From: Chlorops oryzae
Lineage: Eukaryota > Arthropoda > Insecta > Diptera > Chloropidae
DNA length: 64,000 nt
Assembly: GCA_020466095.1 (NCBI GenBank)
Contig: CM035808.1
Coordinates: 26,551,151-26,615,150, forward strand
Reading direction: 5' to 3'
Numbering within the stretch: position 1 is the first letter of the stretch; the number at the start of each line of letters is the position of its first letter. Both the position numbers and the translations under genes were made by a program. The notes beneath the pieces are model-generated. The model did not search any database. It was given only the letters and a program-made list of their open reading frames with translations, and was not told the origin of the DNA. Below, piece after piece: positions 1 to 10,018 of this stretch.

Positions 1-194
1 TATTTTTAGCGAAAATTCTCGGCCATTAGCTCGGCCTGCCTACAAGGAAGACTGACTTTGCCGAATTTCGACTCGACCTCTACGAAAGTTTCGGCCGTAT
101 GTGAAGTACCGCGTAGTAGAGGTGCTACTCAGGACTTCTTCATCTTCAGTGGACAAGATTTAATGATCAATGTAAGGAGCTTGTATATGCAGTG

Positions 195-320
195 TAATCT
201 CTCCTTGTGGACACTCTTCTTAAGCGGACAACCTTCTTAAACGGACACTTTTTGGGAATGCTCTAGGGTCCCTGCTTCTCAAATAGTTTCCTCTTAAGCG
301 GACATATTCCGGTAGGTGTA
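195..320. repeat. pogo-like MITE relic (AAGCGGACA family)
   Basis: The stretch repeats the core of the elements at 6233-6373 and 58957-59116. It carries CTTCTTAAGCGGACA, a GGGAATGCTCTAGGGTCCC core, the run CTTCTCAAATAGTTTCCTC, and a second TCTTAAGCGGACA. Clean terminal repeats and a TA duplication are not visible, so it is an eroded copy. It lies in what should be Snx27 intron 2. The rest of 1-713 shows no recognisable exon on either strand. Confidence 0.6.
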
Positions 321-713
321 GAAAAAAAATTAAACTTTTATAAGCCTCTTAAAAATGAATGGTTTTCTCTAGCGACTTCTCCAATATAAAAAGTCAAATA
401 GAAAAACCGGTAAACATACAACCACTGACGAACATAAAAACCACAAATCGACATCGCACAAAAAAACTCATATCAAGCCAACATATCCAAAGTTGAAAGT
501 TTCCATACTTTAATTGCTTGCGGGTTACCAATTTAAGGAGATATGACCGCTTAAAAATTTCAAAGAGCGAAACGGCGCCAAAACCGCCTAATTCCAGTTA
601 TCGATCGAAAAATTTACGCATTCATTCATTACGACTACGGATTAAGCAATAAAGAATAAAAGGTTTGTGGCACTTGTACGTCTAATAAGAAGGCAAAATG
701 AGGAAACACTTAC

Positions 714-783
714 ACTTCCAGTATTCGGTCGCCTTTTCGGATTCCAGCCTTTTCAGCAGCACCCTGTTCCAGTACGGCACTCA
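714..783 (-). CDS. Snx27: Sorting nexin 27, coding exon 2 (PDZ domain, partial gene)
   Basis: Read on the minus strand after an acceptor (ATTTTAG at 784-790), this 70-nt exon encodes a stretch starting VSAVLEQGAAEKAGIRKG and continuing DRILEV. It is the second half of the PDZ carboxylate-binding region conserved in SNX27. The exon ends at a consensus donor (GTAAGT, 708-713). SNX27 is an endosomal adaptor: its PDZ domain binds cargo tails and its PX and FERM-like parts join retromer and lipid for recycling to the plasma membrane (family knowledge). Those later domains are not in the window, so the gene continues beyond position 1. The exon is too short to show as a long ORF; I found it by extending exon 1 across the intron. 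Confidence 0.85.
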
Positions 784-843
784 CTAAAATTCAATAAGTT
801 AAATCACTTAAATTCAAAGCGTTAAATTCACTCAAATACATGC
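784..843 (-). other. Snx27: 60-bp GC-AG intron in Snx27
   Basis: On the minus strand exon 1 ends CACG and the intron begins GCATGT; it ends ATTTTAG. Only this GC donor keeps the conserved SNX27 reading (LQH followed by VSAVL). Using the nearby GT five bases on would shift the frame. The 60-bp size is typical of short fly introns. Without splicing, translation runs into a stop at 791-793. Confidence 0.8.
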
Positions 844-1000
844 CGTGCTGTAGCGGTGCATACAGTTCTCCGTTGATACTACGTAGCTGTCCACCTTCGG
901 AAATCTGGCCACGTACATTAAAACCGAATCCAGTCTCCGTTTTGTGAATTGTTACAACTCGCGGACCAATTGGCGAGGTTTCTAGGGCGTTTGAGCTCAT
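844..1000 (-). CDS. Snx27: Sorting nexin 27, coding exon 1 (N-terminus and PDZ start)
   Basis: The exon gives 52 codons plus one base, from an ATG in a good context (CAAAATGAG) at 998-1000. Residues about 12-52 are the start of a PDZ domain: a GPRVV lead, the carboxylate-binding GFGF loop at 24-27, and an [19 protein letters not shown] segment that is a hallmark of SNX27 and unusual among PDZ proteins. The N-terminal leader is only about 11 residues, shorter than in vertebrates. The likely promoter and 5' UTR lie within 1001-1425 on the minus strand; I see no TATA box or other core element I would defend. The nearest upstream gene is Ptpmeg2, transcribed the other way if its 4381 exon is real. 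The identification is firm; only the transcription start is unknown. Confidence 0.88.
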
Positions 1001-1425
1001 TTTGAGCTTTGCTATTTTTTCTTTTGTTATTATCTTCTTTCTCTTTCGCTCTTTTGTAATTTGCGTAACTCCTTTTTACACTTGTTTTTTTTTTTATTTT
1101 TGCTTCCGCTTTGATAACTCAATTGACAAACACTTTTTCACCTTCACGGCACACCTTCTTCGCTCTCGGGCTTCAGGTATTTTCTAATATTCCGCTGTTT
1201 TCAACCATTTGATGACACCTCGATTGGTAACTCCCTTTAATTTTTCACATTTTGTATATTAATCGCAAATGATTTATCCGCACCTTGTTCCTCGGACGCG
1301 TTCAATTCGATATTCGATTGCTGCAAATTGAACTGAAAATCGATTCTTTTGCGGCGATGTGGCGACCTTCGGGAATCGAGCAGATATCGAAGATTTTTAT
1401 CACTAGCGATGTGCGTTCGATATAC

Positions 1426-1584
1426 TCGGCGGTCACACGAATGAAAACATGTTTTCAAACAATTTGTAAGTAGAAATAGACGTGCGAAGCAAAGAGACGC
1501 TTGTTTTTTGAATGTTCCGAAACAATCTTTGTTTCTCTTTCTTTCTCATGCATTCAAAACATGTTTCATAAGTATGACCGCCGA
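1426..1584. repeat. 159-bp inverted-repeat MITE (TCGGCGGTCA ends)
   Basis: The left end TCGGCGGTCACAC followed by ATGAAAACATGTTTTC is matched inverted at the right end (CAAAACATGTTTCAT, then AGTATGACCGCCGA). The terminal repeats are about 30 bp and imperfect. Flanks are TATAC and TATAA, so a short AT-rich target duplication is possible but not proven. Confidence 0.65.
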
Positions 1585-1631
1585 TATAAAAAATTTTAGG
1601 AATGTGTAAATTTGATGTTCTATTGAGGCCT

Positions 1632-1834
1632 TTTACACTAGTCAATTATTGACCGTCAATTATTATATATACATATTTGCTTTTAGAGTTATATTCGTGT
1701 TACCACGTTCGAATGAGGGCACAAAACGATCTATCGAGTACGTGCTATTAAGCAACAGTCAATATTTCTCTAAATTCCCACACTTTGCTCGCCCAAAAAG
1801 TGAGAATTGACGGTCAATAAATTAGTTGTGTAAA
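1632..1834. repeat. 203-bp MITE with TTTACACTAGTCAATTATTG ends
   Basis: The left end reads TTTACACTAG, then TCAATTATTGACCGTCAATT. The right end is its inverted copy (AATTGACGGTCAATAAATTA then GTTGTGTAAA). The left half recurs at 17190-17275 and 48650-48730, including the following TTTTAGAGTTA segment, so this is a dispersed family. The TTGAC-CG-TCAA palindrome inside each end is notable. Confidence 0.7.
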
Positions 1835-1845
1835 TCGTCTAAATA

Positions 1846-2444
1846 ACGTAAAAATCTGTGTCTTCAAACATATATATTCGTATTCGCGACTATTAAAGTA
1901 CCTTCGCATTCGCGAATGCCACAAATCGACATTCGTTGCAGCACTAATCGATAACGATCAAAGCAAATCTGGCGAACGAGCCACGAATTCAAAATAATTC
2001 AAAAAGTATGAAATCGCGAATGCAGCCCTGAAATCACTACGGGAAATATTTCTTGGCTCCTAATGCAAAAAAATGGTTTAAAAATATCCTGCTGATTAAT
2101 ATCGTGAAATATTTATTTATTTATATTTTTTTTCGTTATAAATCATAATGCAATCATGTCTATAACTTAGATTTAAGGAACTAACCTTTACGACAGTTTA
2201 TCGGCCAGTATATCGTGAAATAAAATGTATTCGCGCTACTGCTTTAAATGCAACAATTTGAGTTCGATTACTTGCAGCTAAGGTATGCCTTGAAGTAGCG
2301 AAAGTAAGTCCAAAGTACTGCTTTCTTCTTTCTACATGTGTTTGGTAAAAGAAATTTACTTGCTTCTTTAGAGCGTAGAGCCTTTAAGCAAAAGTAAAGT
2401 AATTGCTTCGAAGTAATTTTCTAGTTTTTTTCATTTGTTTCTGA
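1846..2444. other. No gene or element recognised
   Basis: AT-rich intergenic sequence between the two divergent genes. No coding pattern, splice-bounded exon or paired inverted repeat was seen. 1870-2030 has several CGAATGC/ATTCGCGA-type words that may be a decayed repeat. Confidence 0.5.
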
Positions 2445-2727
2445 CAGTGGGACTCCACATGCGATAGTTCATCGCATACCATCTGTCAAATTTTATGGTA
2501 TGCGATGGCATCAGGTAGTGAGATTTTTTTTGAAAGGGCATATTTCGGTATGCGATGAGCATTTCGATGGCGTTCAGCAAGAAAAATCACTGCATAGAAG
2601 CGATAAGACATTGCAAGGGATGCAAGATTTGTTAAATCAAGAGTAAAAAAACACCGACATTCTGGGTAAATCCGGTCTTGCAGAAAAGGGAACAGCATAA
2701 AAAAAAAACTCAAAAGTGACATCTAAT

Positions 2728-3532
2728 CAGTGTTGCCGTTTTGTGTACTTTAGTACGCATTGCGTACTTTTTCAATCACCTGAGTACTTTTTATGTACCA
2801 AATTATTTTTGGTCGATTTGCGTACTATTTCGATCAACTCCGCATTAGAGTTGCAGGACTATCGATTTCAGTTTTTCTTTGATTGTTAACGGTTAAAATT
2901 AGAAACTGGGCAAACGATCAGCTCGATTCTGAATATTCCCGGGGAATTTTCTTTTTTCGAGAGTAAACTTCATCTTATTTAAATATGTGGGAAGAAAATT
3001 GGTAGGGAATAGGTATTTGACCCATACTCATAATTTTTCTTACCCTATCGATTTAAAAAAGGAGAATTTTAGTCTCGAGAAATGTAAGTTCCCCGGCAAA
3101 TCGTTCCCCGGAATTATTCATAATTGGACTGTATTTCTTGCATTCTTCTTTGTTTCTCTTTATGATTTTTCACTGATGATTTATGTTGCTTGTTAAACCG
3201 AGTGCAGAAAAAAAATTTATGCCATTTTCCTCGTTATATAAAGTATTCAATAGAAAGAGTTTGAATGCTCGTTAAATGCGAGCCTCGATAAATCGAATGC
3301 TCGTTAAATTATTTTTAATAAGTTTATACTCAAAACTAGTCTTTTAGTCTAGTCTTTGACTACAAAAAAAAATTCATCTTGTATAAACCTTGTATAATTA
3401 TATTACCATGATGAAAAAATTACGTTAGTTTTTGTGATTTTTCTTTACAAAAAAAAATATATGTGTGCGTACTTTTTCTATAAAAAAGGTCCGTTTTGTG
3501 TACTGTTTGATCCGTTTTTTTTGGCAACACTG
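2728..3532. mobile_element. Non-autonomous hAT element, 805 bp, 8-bp target duplication
   Basis: Ends are CAGTGTTGCC and GGCAACACTG. A perfect 8-bp duplication CATCTAAT lies at 2720-2727 and 3533-3540, diagnostic of hAT-type insertion. Words around GTACTTT recur near both ends (subterminal repeats). It has no transposase and is itself interrupted by a CCCGGG-type MITE at 2919-3131. It sits inside the 2445-3629 element, giving a three-level nest. Confidence 0.88.
2919..3131. repeat. CCCGGG-end palindromic MITE, copy 1
   Basis: Begins CAGCTCGATTCTGAATATTC followed by CCGGGGAA, and ends with the inverted form followed by TA. Both arms contain a TCTCGAG-type word, and the middle holds GGGTATTTGACCCAT-like sequence shared by the copies at 22145, 24373, 28659 and 33855. 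It has no coding capacity. The terminal CAG...CTG suggests a Tc1/mariner-type relative; this is inference. Confidence 0.75.
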
Positions 3533-3629
3533 CATCTAATTGCAAGCGATAGATGGCTTCCGATATCTATTTTCGATTTATCGCATATTTTCCATCGCAT
3601 ACTATGAACCATCGCAAGTGGAGACAGTA

Positions 3630-4186
3630 AAGCTGCAATCATTCATGGCATAAGACGGCATAACATAACATAGCATAATCAGCTGGTTCTATCTATTCAA
3701 TACATGTTGTATGCAAGTGGTCAGTGATGGCATAACATAACATAACAGAACAGAAGAAGCTGTAGAAAACAGATTTTTCTTATGCCGTCTTATGTAAGTT
3801 CGAGCCAGCTGATTTGAATTTGTGCTGCCAACTCCTTCCCAAAGCTGCCACATTTGCCCTTTTTATGAAAATCTCGAAAAGCCACAATTACTAATGTTGT
3901 AATATATTAAAATAGTATTAAGCATATAATTTTTTATGAAAGCAAAATATATTTTATTACTTTTCGGCATGTCCCGAACTGATTTACAAGCGTTTGTTAA
4001 TTATTTCTTGAGAAATTGTGGAAATAATTTTTACCCCCTTTCCGCAATGTGCGCAAATTACAACATTGCCTCTTCTGTGCTCTTATGTTTTCTTATGTCT
4101 TCACTGACTACTCAAAAAGCGCTTATGTTATTTTATGTTATGTTATGTTCTGTTATGCCGTCTTATGCCATGAATGATTGCAGCTT
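3630..4186. repeat. 557-bp long-TIR element (GGCATAAGACGGCATAACA)
   Basis: The first 36 bp, starting AAGCTGCAATCATTCATGGC, recur perfectly inverted at the right end, and the similarity then decays through runs of CATAA. The motif GGCATAACATAACATAACA also occurs internally near 3728, and TTATGCCGTCTTATG near 3780, so terminal sequence is repeated inside. It abuts the right end of the 2445-3629 element. ORFs across it are chance. Target duplication unresolved. Confidence 0.75.
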
Positions 4187-4380
4187 AAGTTATGGGCACT
4201 TTACTTACTGCATATCTGAGTATAGGCTCTAAAGTTCAACCGAATAAAGAATACGGAAAAATCCGTAGATCTGGCATCACTGGTAATCAGTGGCAGTGAA
4301 GGAATTTCCCTTTTGAAATTTCCTTTTGTTTCTGTTCGCTCCTGCACTCGGTTGTACGAAAGAAGGCAGAAAGAGAGAAA

Positions 4381-4416
4381 ATGGCGTCGGAGAAACTAGC
4401 GGTTGATCGGGAAGTT
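4381..4416 (+). CDS. Ptpmeg2: Candidate distal first coding exon of Ptpmeg2
   Basis: An ATG in strong context (GAAAATGG) opens 12 codons, MASEKLAVDREV, ending exactly at a consensus donor GTAAGTG in phase 0. The next certain Ptpmeg2 exon (44935) starts in phase 0 with AIKQFIDL. In human PTPN9 the same point reads as acidic residues followed by a Q-A-x-K-Q-F pattern, so a short acidic leader spliced there is sensible. The preceding 4300-4380 is GA-rich and UTR-like. No protein match beyond length, phase and charge supports it, and it could be the first exon of another plus-strand gene. If correct, intron 1 is 40.5 kb. Competing first exon: 41336-41380. Confidence 0.5.
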
Positions 4417-5260
4417 GTAAGTGAATTTATTTAGTATTTTAAGTGTTTTACGTCGTAAAAAAATCAAAACAATTCGCTAATCGGCTATTCTAGTGAAATA
4501 GCATAGAAATTATATCTGGAAAGTGCTTCAAAGTGAACTGAGAGTATCGAAATGATTTGTGGCACAGTTTGTTAAAGTTTTGTGTTTCATTTTTGCTTGT
4601 TGTTGTTTTGTCGTTTGGCATACAAACACTGTTGCTTACATCCCCATATATATGTATGTACATAAGTAGTGTGTGTTGAAGAAATAGCTGCACATAGCAT
4701 AAAAACAAAAAAACAAGTGCGAGGAATTTGAATTTCAACTTCCGTTTTATGCGGTGTAAGTCAATTGTTTTTTTCATTGGAACTGGGACACAAGTGCAAG
4801 TGAATGATTTTGAAGATCTTATTTTATGAATTATATGAAGATGAATTGAAATCGCTTTCAATTCGCGAAAGTAAACAAAAGAATTTATCGTACGGTATGT
4901 AGTAGGAGTGGGAGCGAGTGCAACTCTACACTCACATACTCACACGTGCTGTATGTGCACTCATGCATTCGTGCTCTTGTTGGTGTATGCAATTTGTTTA
5001 CTCACACCACTCACTCGCTCTCAATGCATTGATGCCTGTGAACTGTTGCTACGTTTGTTGTTGCTGTTGCCGTCTTTTTTCATTGTTGATGTCGTTGTTG
5101 TTGTTGTTGTTGGTGCAGTTACAATTTGTTGGTATGGAAACAATGAACTTTCGGATTAGCAGCGGCCCATTTTGGCAGCTTATCAAAAACCGGAAGGGAA
5201 TTATTTTTTTTTTTTTGTTGTTCTGTTTTTAAATGCGCCCATAAATTATTTTGGCTCATA
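4417..5260. other. Presumed intron start, no element resolved
   Basis: Begins at the donor after 4416. Contains T-rich and TTG-rich low complexity (about 5045-5115) whose overlapping ORFs on both strands are compositional. No exon or paired inverted repeat recognised. Confidence 0.4.
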
Positions 5261-5268
5261 GTCAAGTG

Positions 5269-5888
5269 TAGTGTTGAAACGATACCATGAAAGTATCGAT
5301 ACCAGTACTCATTTAATGTATCGAGATAAAGTATCGATACCACTAAAATACCGAACCAAAAGTATCGATACTGGGTAGTACTCGCTCAAGATTAAACAAA
5401 TTTTTATGATTCTTGGTATTTACACATCATAACCATGGGCGTCGCTAGGGATTTTTTCTAGGGTGGTCAGATTTTAATATATAATTATATGATATACCTG
5501 TTGGTATAGTAAATTTGAAGTACTACTGATTTTTCTAGGGTGCGAAAAGAGGTTTTTAGAGTGGGAGTTTGAATTATTGTTTCTTGTCAGTGCTGCCAAT
5601 AATTTGGCGCAGGTTTAACCTTTAGATAATTTATAAAAATCCCTTTCGCTTCCTCGGAAAATGCATACGAAAAATCCATTTCAAAATGAAATCGAAAAAG
5701 TCCCTCAAAAAGGGAAAAACCCCCAAATTATATCACTAATACAAGGTAAAATATTATGAGTAAATACCGACATTAAAGTATCGATACCGCGAAAATACTT
5801 GGTGGTAAGTATTGAGTACAAAATATACTCAGTATCGACTTAAAGTATTCGATATCAAGTAGTATTTACTCATTTTGTTTCAACACTA
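5269..5888. mobile_element. Non-autonomous hAT element, 620 bp, TATCGATAC-rich
   Basis: Terminal repeats TAGTGTTGAAAC and GTTTCAACACTA flank the element, and GTCAAGTG is duplicated perfectly at 5261-5268 and 5889-5896. The subterminal regions on both sides repeat AGTATCGATACC-type words (5291, 5330, 5362, 5777), probably binding sites for a hAT transposase. The centre (about 5430-5755) lacks these words and may be a separate insertion. No transposase gene. Confidence 0.87.
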
Positions 5889-6232
5889 GTCAAGTGGCCA
5901 AAATACTTGGGATTACTATAAAACCCCATAAATTTATTGTTAACTCATGGCTATGGAATTTTATAACTTTTATGAGAAAAAAACATAAATTTTAAATGGG
6001 ATGGGCCAAGCTATTGTATTGGTAATTAAGCACAGTACACTCACTTAAATTTCGTAATATTGAGGTTCGAATTTGGTCATTCAACTTTCAAATCCTTTAA
6101 GTAGCCCTAGGCTCTAAAGTAGGGCCTCGTTAATGCGGACTCCCGCTTGTTCGGTTATCGCTGTAATCCTGTCTGGGAAAAGAGTTCTCGAGAGAGGCGG
6201 GTGCAAGTTCAAACAGCCATGAGCGAAATATA

Positions 6233-6373
6233 CAGTGTACTCTAGCTTTGCGGACTCCTCTTAAGCGGACACTTCTTAGGAATGCTCTAATATTCCTGCT
6301 TCTCAAATAGTTTCCTCTTAAGCGGACATATTTTTCGGACCCGTAGAGAGTCCACTTAAGAGATAGTACACTG
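6233..6373. repeat. pogo/Tigger-like MITE, 141 bp (AAGCGGACA family)
   Basis: Starts CAGTGTACTCTAG after a TA and ends ATAGTACACTG. Both arms carry TCTTAAGcGGAC in opposite orientation, with the core AGGAATGCTCTAATATTCCT. The sequence right of the end is TT, so the right TA is lost or mutated. Related to 195-320 and 58957-59116. Confidence 0.72.
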
Positions 6374-6953
6374 TTGTTCCTTACATTCCTACTGATGAAG
6401 TAATGAATACCGTAGTTGAAAGAAAACATGCATTACTAAGAACATGAATACCATATCTTTATATAAACACCCTGTAGACATGAAAGTACACCTAAAAATA
6501 ATATAAATCTGTTCAAATCATTGTCTAACCGCAATCACACTTGAGTGATTTTTGAGATTTTTTGAAAAAAAAAAAATTGTTTATTTCATCACGCACATGT
6601 GTGAACATGAATATAGAGGGGTATAGTACTTTATCAAGCACCTAACAGTCTGGTTTTTTGCACCCTCTTCACCAAAAAACAAGAAAAAAACAAAAAATTG
6701 TATAAATAGGTATGTGCGAAAAAATGTAAACCACAACAGCGAGAACGCACAACCTTCGAACAAATCGCAGACGTACAAGTCATGCGGAAACTGGATCCTT
6801 CATCATCGTCTTGTCCTTCGCCTCCTTCTACATAATTCATGATGATGTAATGGCATCGTTGCAGTTTATCAGGTTATTTAGAGCGTACAAAGATATAATT
6901 TATTAAAATCCCAACCACACTCAATTCTAGTTTTACACTCAATCTATTGTACA
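6374..6953. other. No gene recognised
   Basis: AT-rich spacer. Two overlapping minus-strand ORFs (6581-6840) show no family features. Nothing else resolved. Confidence 0.4.
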
Positions 6954-6955
6954 TA

Positions 6956-8250
6956 ACAGGTTGGCTGATAAGTCCCCGGTCTAACAAAGAAAAACACATT
7001 TTTTTGTCAAAATTCGTTTTTATTATTCAACATAGTTCCCTTCAAGAGCGATACAACGATTATAACGACCTTCCAATTTTTTGATACCATTTTGGTAGTA
7101 CTAGTTCGGTTTTGCCTCAAAATAGGCCTCAGTTTCGGCGATCACCTCTTCATTGCAGCCAAATTTTTTCCCTGCGAGCATCCTTTTGAGGTCTGAGAAC
7201 AAGAAAAAGTCGCTGGCGGCCAGATCTGGAGAATACGGTGGGTGGGGAAGCAATTTGAAGCCTAATTCATGAATTTTTGCCATCGTTCTCAATGACTTGT
7301 GGCACGGTGCGTTGTCTTGGTGGAACAACACTTTTTTCTTCTTCATATGGGGCCGTTTTGCGGCAAATTTCGACCTTCAAACGCTCCAATAACGACATAT
7401 AATAGTCACTGTTGATGGTTTTTCCCTTCTCAAGATAATCGATAAAAATTATTCCATGCCCATCCCAAAAAACAGAGGCCATTACTTTGCCAGCGGACTT
7501 TTGAGTCTTTCCACGCTTCGAAGACGGTTCACCGCTCGCTGTTCACTCAGCCAACTGTCGATTGGACTCAGGAGTGTAGTGAAAGAGCCATGTTTCATCC
7601 ATTGTCACATATCGACGCAAAAACTCGGGTGTATTGCGAGTTAACAGCTGCAAACACCGCTCAGAATCATCAACACGTTGTTGTTTTTGGTCAAATGTGA
7701 GCTCGCGCGGCACCCATTTTGCACAGAGCTTTTTCATATCCAAATATTGATGAATGATATGACCAACACGTTCCTTTGATATCTTTAAGGCCTCTGCTAT
7801 CTCGATCAACTTCATTTTACGGTCATTCAAAATCATTTTGTGAATTTTTTTGATGTTTTCGTCGGTAACCACCTCTTTCGGGCGTCCACTGCGTTCACCG
7901 TCCTCCGTGCTCATTTCACTACGCTTGAATTTTGCATACCAATCAATTATTGTTGATTTTCCTGGGGCAGAGTCCGGAAACTCATTATCAAGCCAAGTTT
8001 TTGCTTCCACTGTATTTTTTCCCTTCAGAAAACAGTATTTTATCAAAACACGAAATTCCTTTTTTTTCCATTTTTTTCACAATAACAAAAGTTGCTTCAC
8101 AAAAGACGCTCTATCTCACAAACTAATTGACTTACAGACGTCAAATTTTGACACGAATCATTTGAAGGTTGCCACTATATAAAAATAATATGCATTTAAT
8201 ACTAGCGACGCCATCTATGTGTCAGACCGGGGACTTATCAGCCAACCTGT
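6956..8250 (-). mobile_element. Himar1-like mariner element (irritans subfamily), 1295 bp
   Basis: Ends are ACAGGTTGGCTGATAAGTCC and its inverted copy, with TA on both sides (6954-6955, 8251-8252). These ends, the size (about 1.29 kb) and the internal sequence match the irritans mariner subfamily typified by Himar1, as I remember it, with only scattered differences. The transposase reads right to left and is broken. Such elements are known for repeated horizontal transfer among insects. The copy is complete at both ends, so it was inserted whole and then decayed. Confidence 0.93.
7023..8071 (-). pseudogene. mariner transposase pseudogene
   Basis: A mariner-type DD34D transposase of about 348 codons can be traced across three frames. 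The N-terminal helix-turn-helix part and the first catalytic region (MDETW) lie in 7543-8046; the middle lies in 7267-7482; the HQDNAPCH and YSPDLAASDFFLF catalytic motifs lie in 7101-7346. Lesions: an extra base in an 8-T run at 8060-8067 just after the start, a stop at 7543-7545 where the family has Trp, a frameshift near 7350, and a stop at 7101-7103. The total length, two bases over the family's, fits two single-base insertions. The third catalytic motif has Ala where the family has Pro. The product cannot be active. Confidence 0.92.
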
Positions 8251-8252
8251 TA

Positions 8253-10012
8253 CATATGTGGATCGACACAGAAAATGCTGTATGTAGTGCAGCGATTACA
8301 ATATTTTTCCCTTTCCTACTCTAAGATATATATATATATAAATGTATGTATGTACCATTGAAGTATTGGCGGCGCCTTTTCTATGATTTAATGCAATGTT
8401 TAGCACGAAGGAGAATCGCTACTAAATGGCCGATTCATGACCACTGTGGCAATTGTGCTTTAATCGGCCATGGGCCTTATCTGGTAACTCTCTCGCTAGG
8501 CGCCCATTGATAATTTTACGCATTTCCTTTCTTGATATTCATTCATGAAAAACTTCATTAAATCGCATATATATTTATTGTTTTGTTTATTGTTACCATT
8601 TCGCTGGAAATTCGCGAAATTTTTGAAAGAAAGAATCGCTTGCTTTTTGCACCTATCGTAAACTTATTGAAGAAATTATTATTTCGGGCGCGGTGCCAAG
8701 TTCAAGCTTCCAGCGAATTGTTTCTATGAACGGATGGAATTTATTTTCGCAATTGTTTATACTTAAATTCAGCACTTGAAATTGCTAAGAGATTTGAGAA
8801 GGTCGTTTTTATTGTAATTTTTTTTTCTTTCTTTTTATTTAAAAGCCTTTTAAAAATCAAAGTCCATGCTTATTGACCGATCATTATTACCGAACGGCCG
8901 TAGTTTCTATAAAAATCCCCGAATAATATGTTCGTTATAATGTTCGTTTGTTTGTCGTTTGCTGTGCTTCGCTAAAGCTTTGTCAAATTTGACATTTTAA
9001 GCCTCCTCGGCATCGCTTGCGGGGAGAAGTCAAGGGAACACAAAATTTATAAGTAATTGTTTTTTTTTGAGATTTGTTTATAGAGAAACCCTCTTGAGTC
9101 AAGAGTCTTGACTATTAATTTCAGCTCTCTGCAGGCTATCTAAAGGCCATTATAGGCCTTTCAAATATTAGAATTCAAATGACCTTCAAACTGTAGTCCA
9201 CGCATGGTAATATAAAGCCAAATATCGTGCTATTAAAAAGGTACTAAGCGCTAAATACTTTATGTTAATGTGATATACGCAGTTGAGGGAACTCATCAAG
9301 TACAACGAATAAAGTCTTTCACACATCATCGCCACTTTTACCCTCTACCACTTCAGTGAAAAAAATCAATGCTTCTTAAACCTTTGCCATAAAACAAGAA
9401 ATCAACAAAACGAAGATCACTGCATCCAAAAATTGGACAAAAGACATACATAAATACGTGTTTAAATTGCTTAAACGGGTCCTGGGATCTACATATGCCA
9501 GAATCACTGAACTCTGATCAATTCGTGAATACACGAGGGGGAAAAAATCGCCTTCGTTGCACAAACGTGAATGTTTGTCATAACTTAACGTTAGATAACG
9601 TTAAATTGAAACTTTTTCGGCATTTCAGTCCCCTACACTCATGGGGGGGATTCACTCGTTGCATAGAAGTTTTCGCTGTGGCTAGAGCGAAATTAATAGC
9701 TGATGGCAGACAGATAGACGTTTGCTTTTATGTTTTCACATTTCATTGTTTCCATGCCGCTGACCCAGTTCGTCCAACAACAATGAAGGGGCACCCCCAT
9801 ATGTACATGTTTGCCACAATCAATTTGCGCAATGTTCATTTTTCTGCTTTTTTCTAGTTTTTTATTATTTTTATTTTTTATTTTTTTGTATACTCACACA
9901 TCCACTGAACTGAAAAGTATGACTAAAGATAGCAAAGCTTCGGTTATTTACTTTCGGTGATTGACTTTACGTTCTAAATATACTCGATGCACGCTGACTG
10001 GAAAGTATCCGT
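8253..10012. other. Unassigned 1.76 kb, no gene seen
   Basis: AT-rich with a short TA run (8326-8341). Slightly more complex around 8380-8520 and 9470-9800, but no exon with family similarity and no matched terminal repeats were found. ORFs at 9376-9857 show no recognisable features. Confidence 0.4.
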
Positions 10013-10018
10013 CTCTCG

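Larger units (their letters stand above)
2445..3629. repeat. Outer inverted-repeat element with TCCACATGCGATAG ends, hosting two nested elements
   Basis: The left end (GACTCCACATGCGATAGTTC) pairs with the inverted right end (GAACCATCGCAAGTGGAGAC, ending near 3629). The word GCGATG and its complement recur inside the left part, for example GGTATGCGATGG at 2497 and GGTATGCGATGAG at 2551. About 800 bp of the middle is a later hAT insertion, so the original element was only about 370 bp. No coding region. Confidence 0.65.

Noticed and set aside
791..843. Continuation of the Snx27 exon 1 ORF to a stop at 791
   Set aside because: It lies in the intron; the conserved PDZ sequence resumes only after splicing to 783.
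1429..1439. CGGTCACACGA, similar to Drosophila core promoter motif 1
   Set aside because: It is part of the terminal repeat of the MITE at 1426-1584, so the match is better explained by the element.
4908..5232. Overlapping ORFs with Leu/Val-rich, membrane-like sequence
   Set aside because: They come from a TTG/GTT simple repeat; all three frames give hydrophobic runs.
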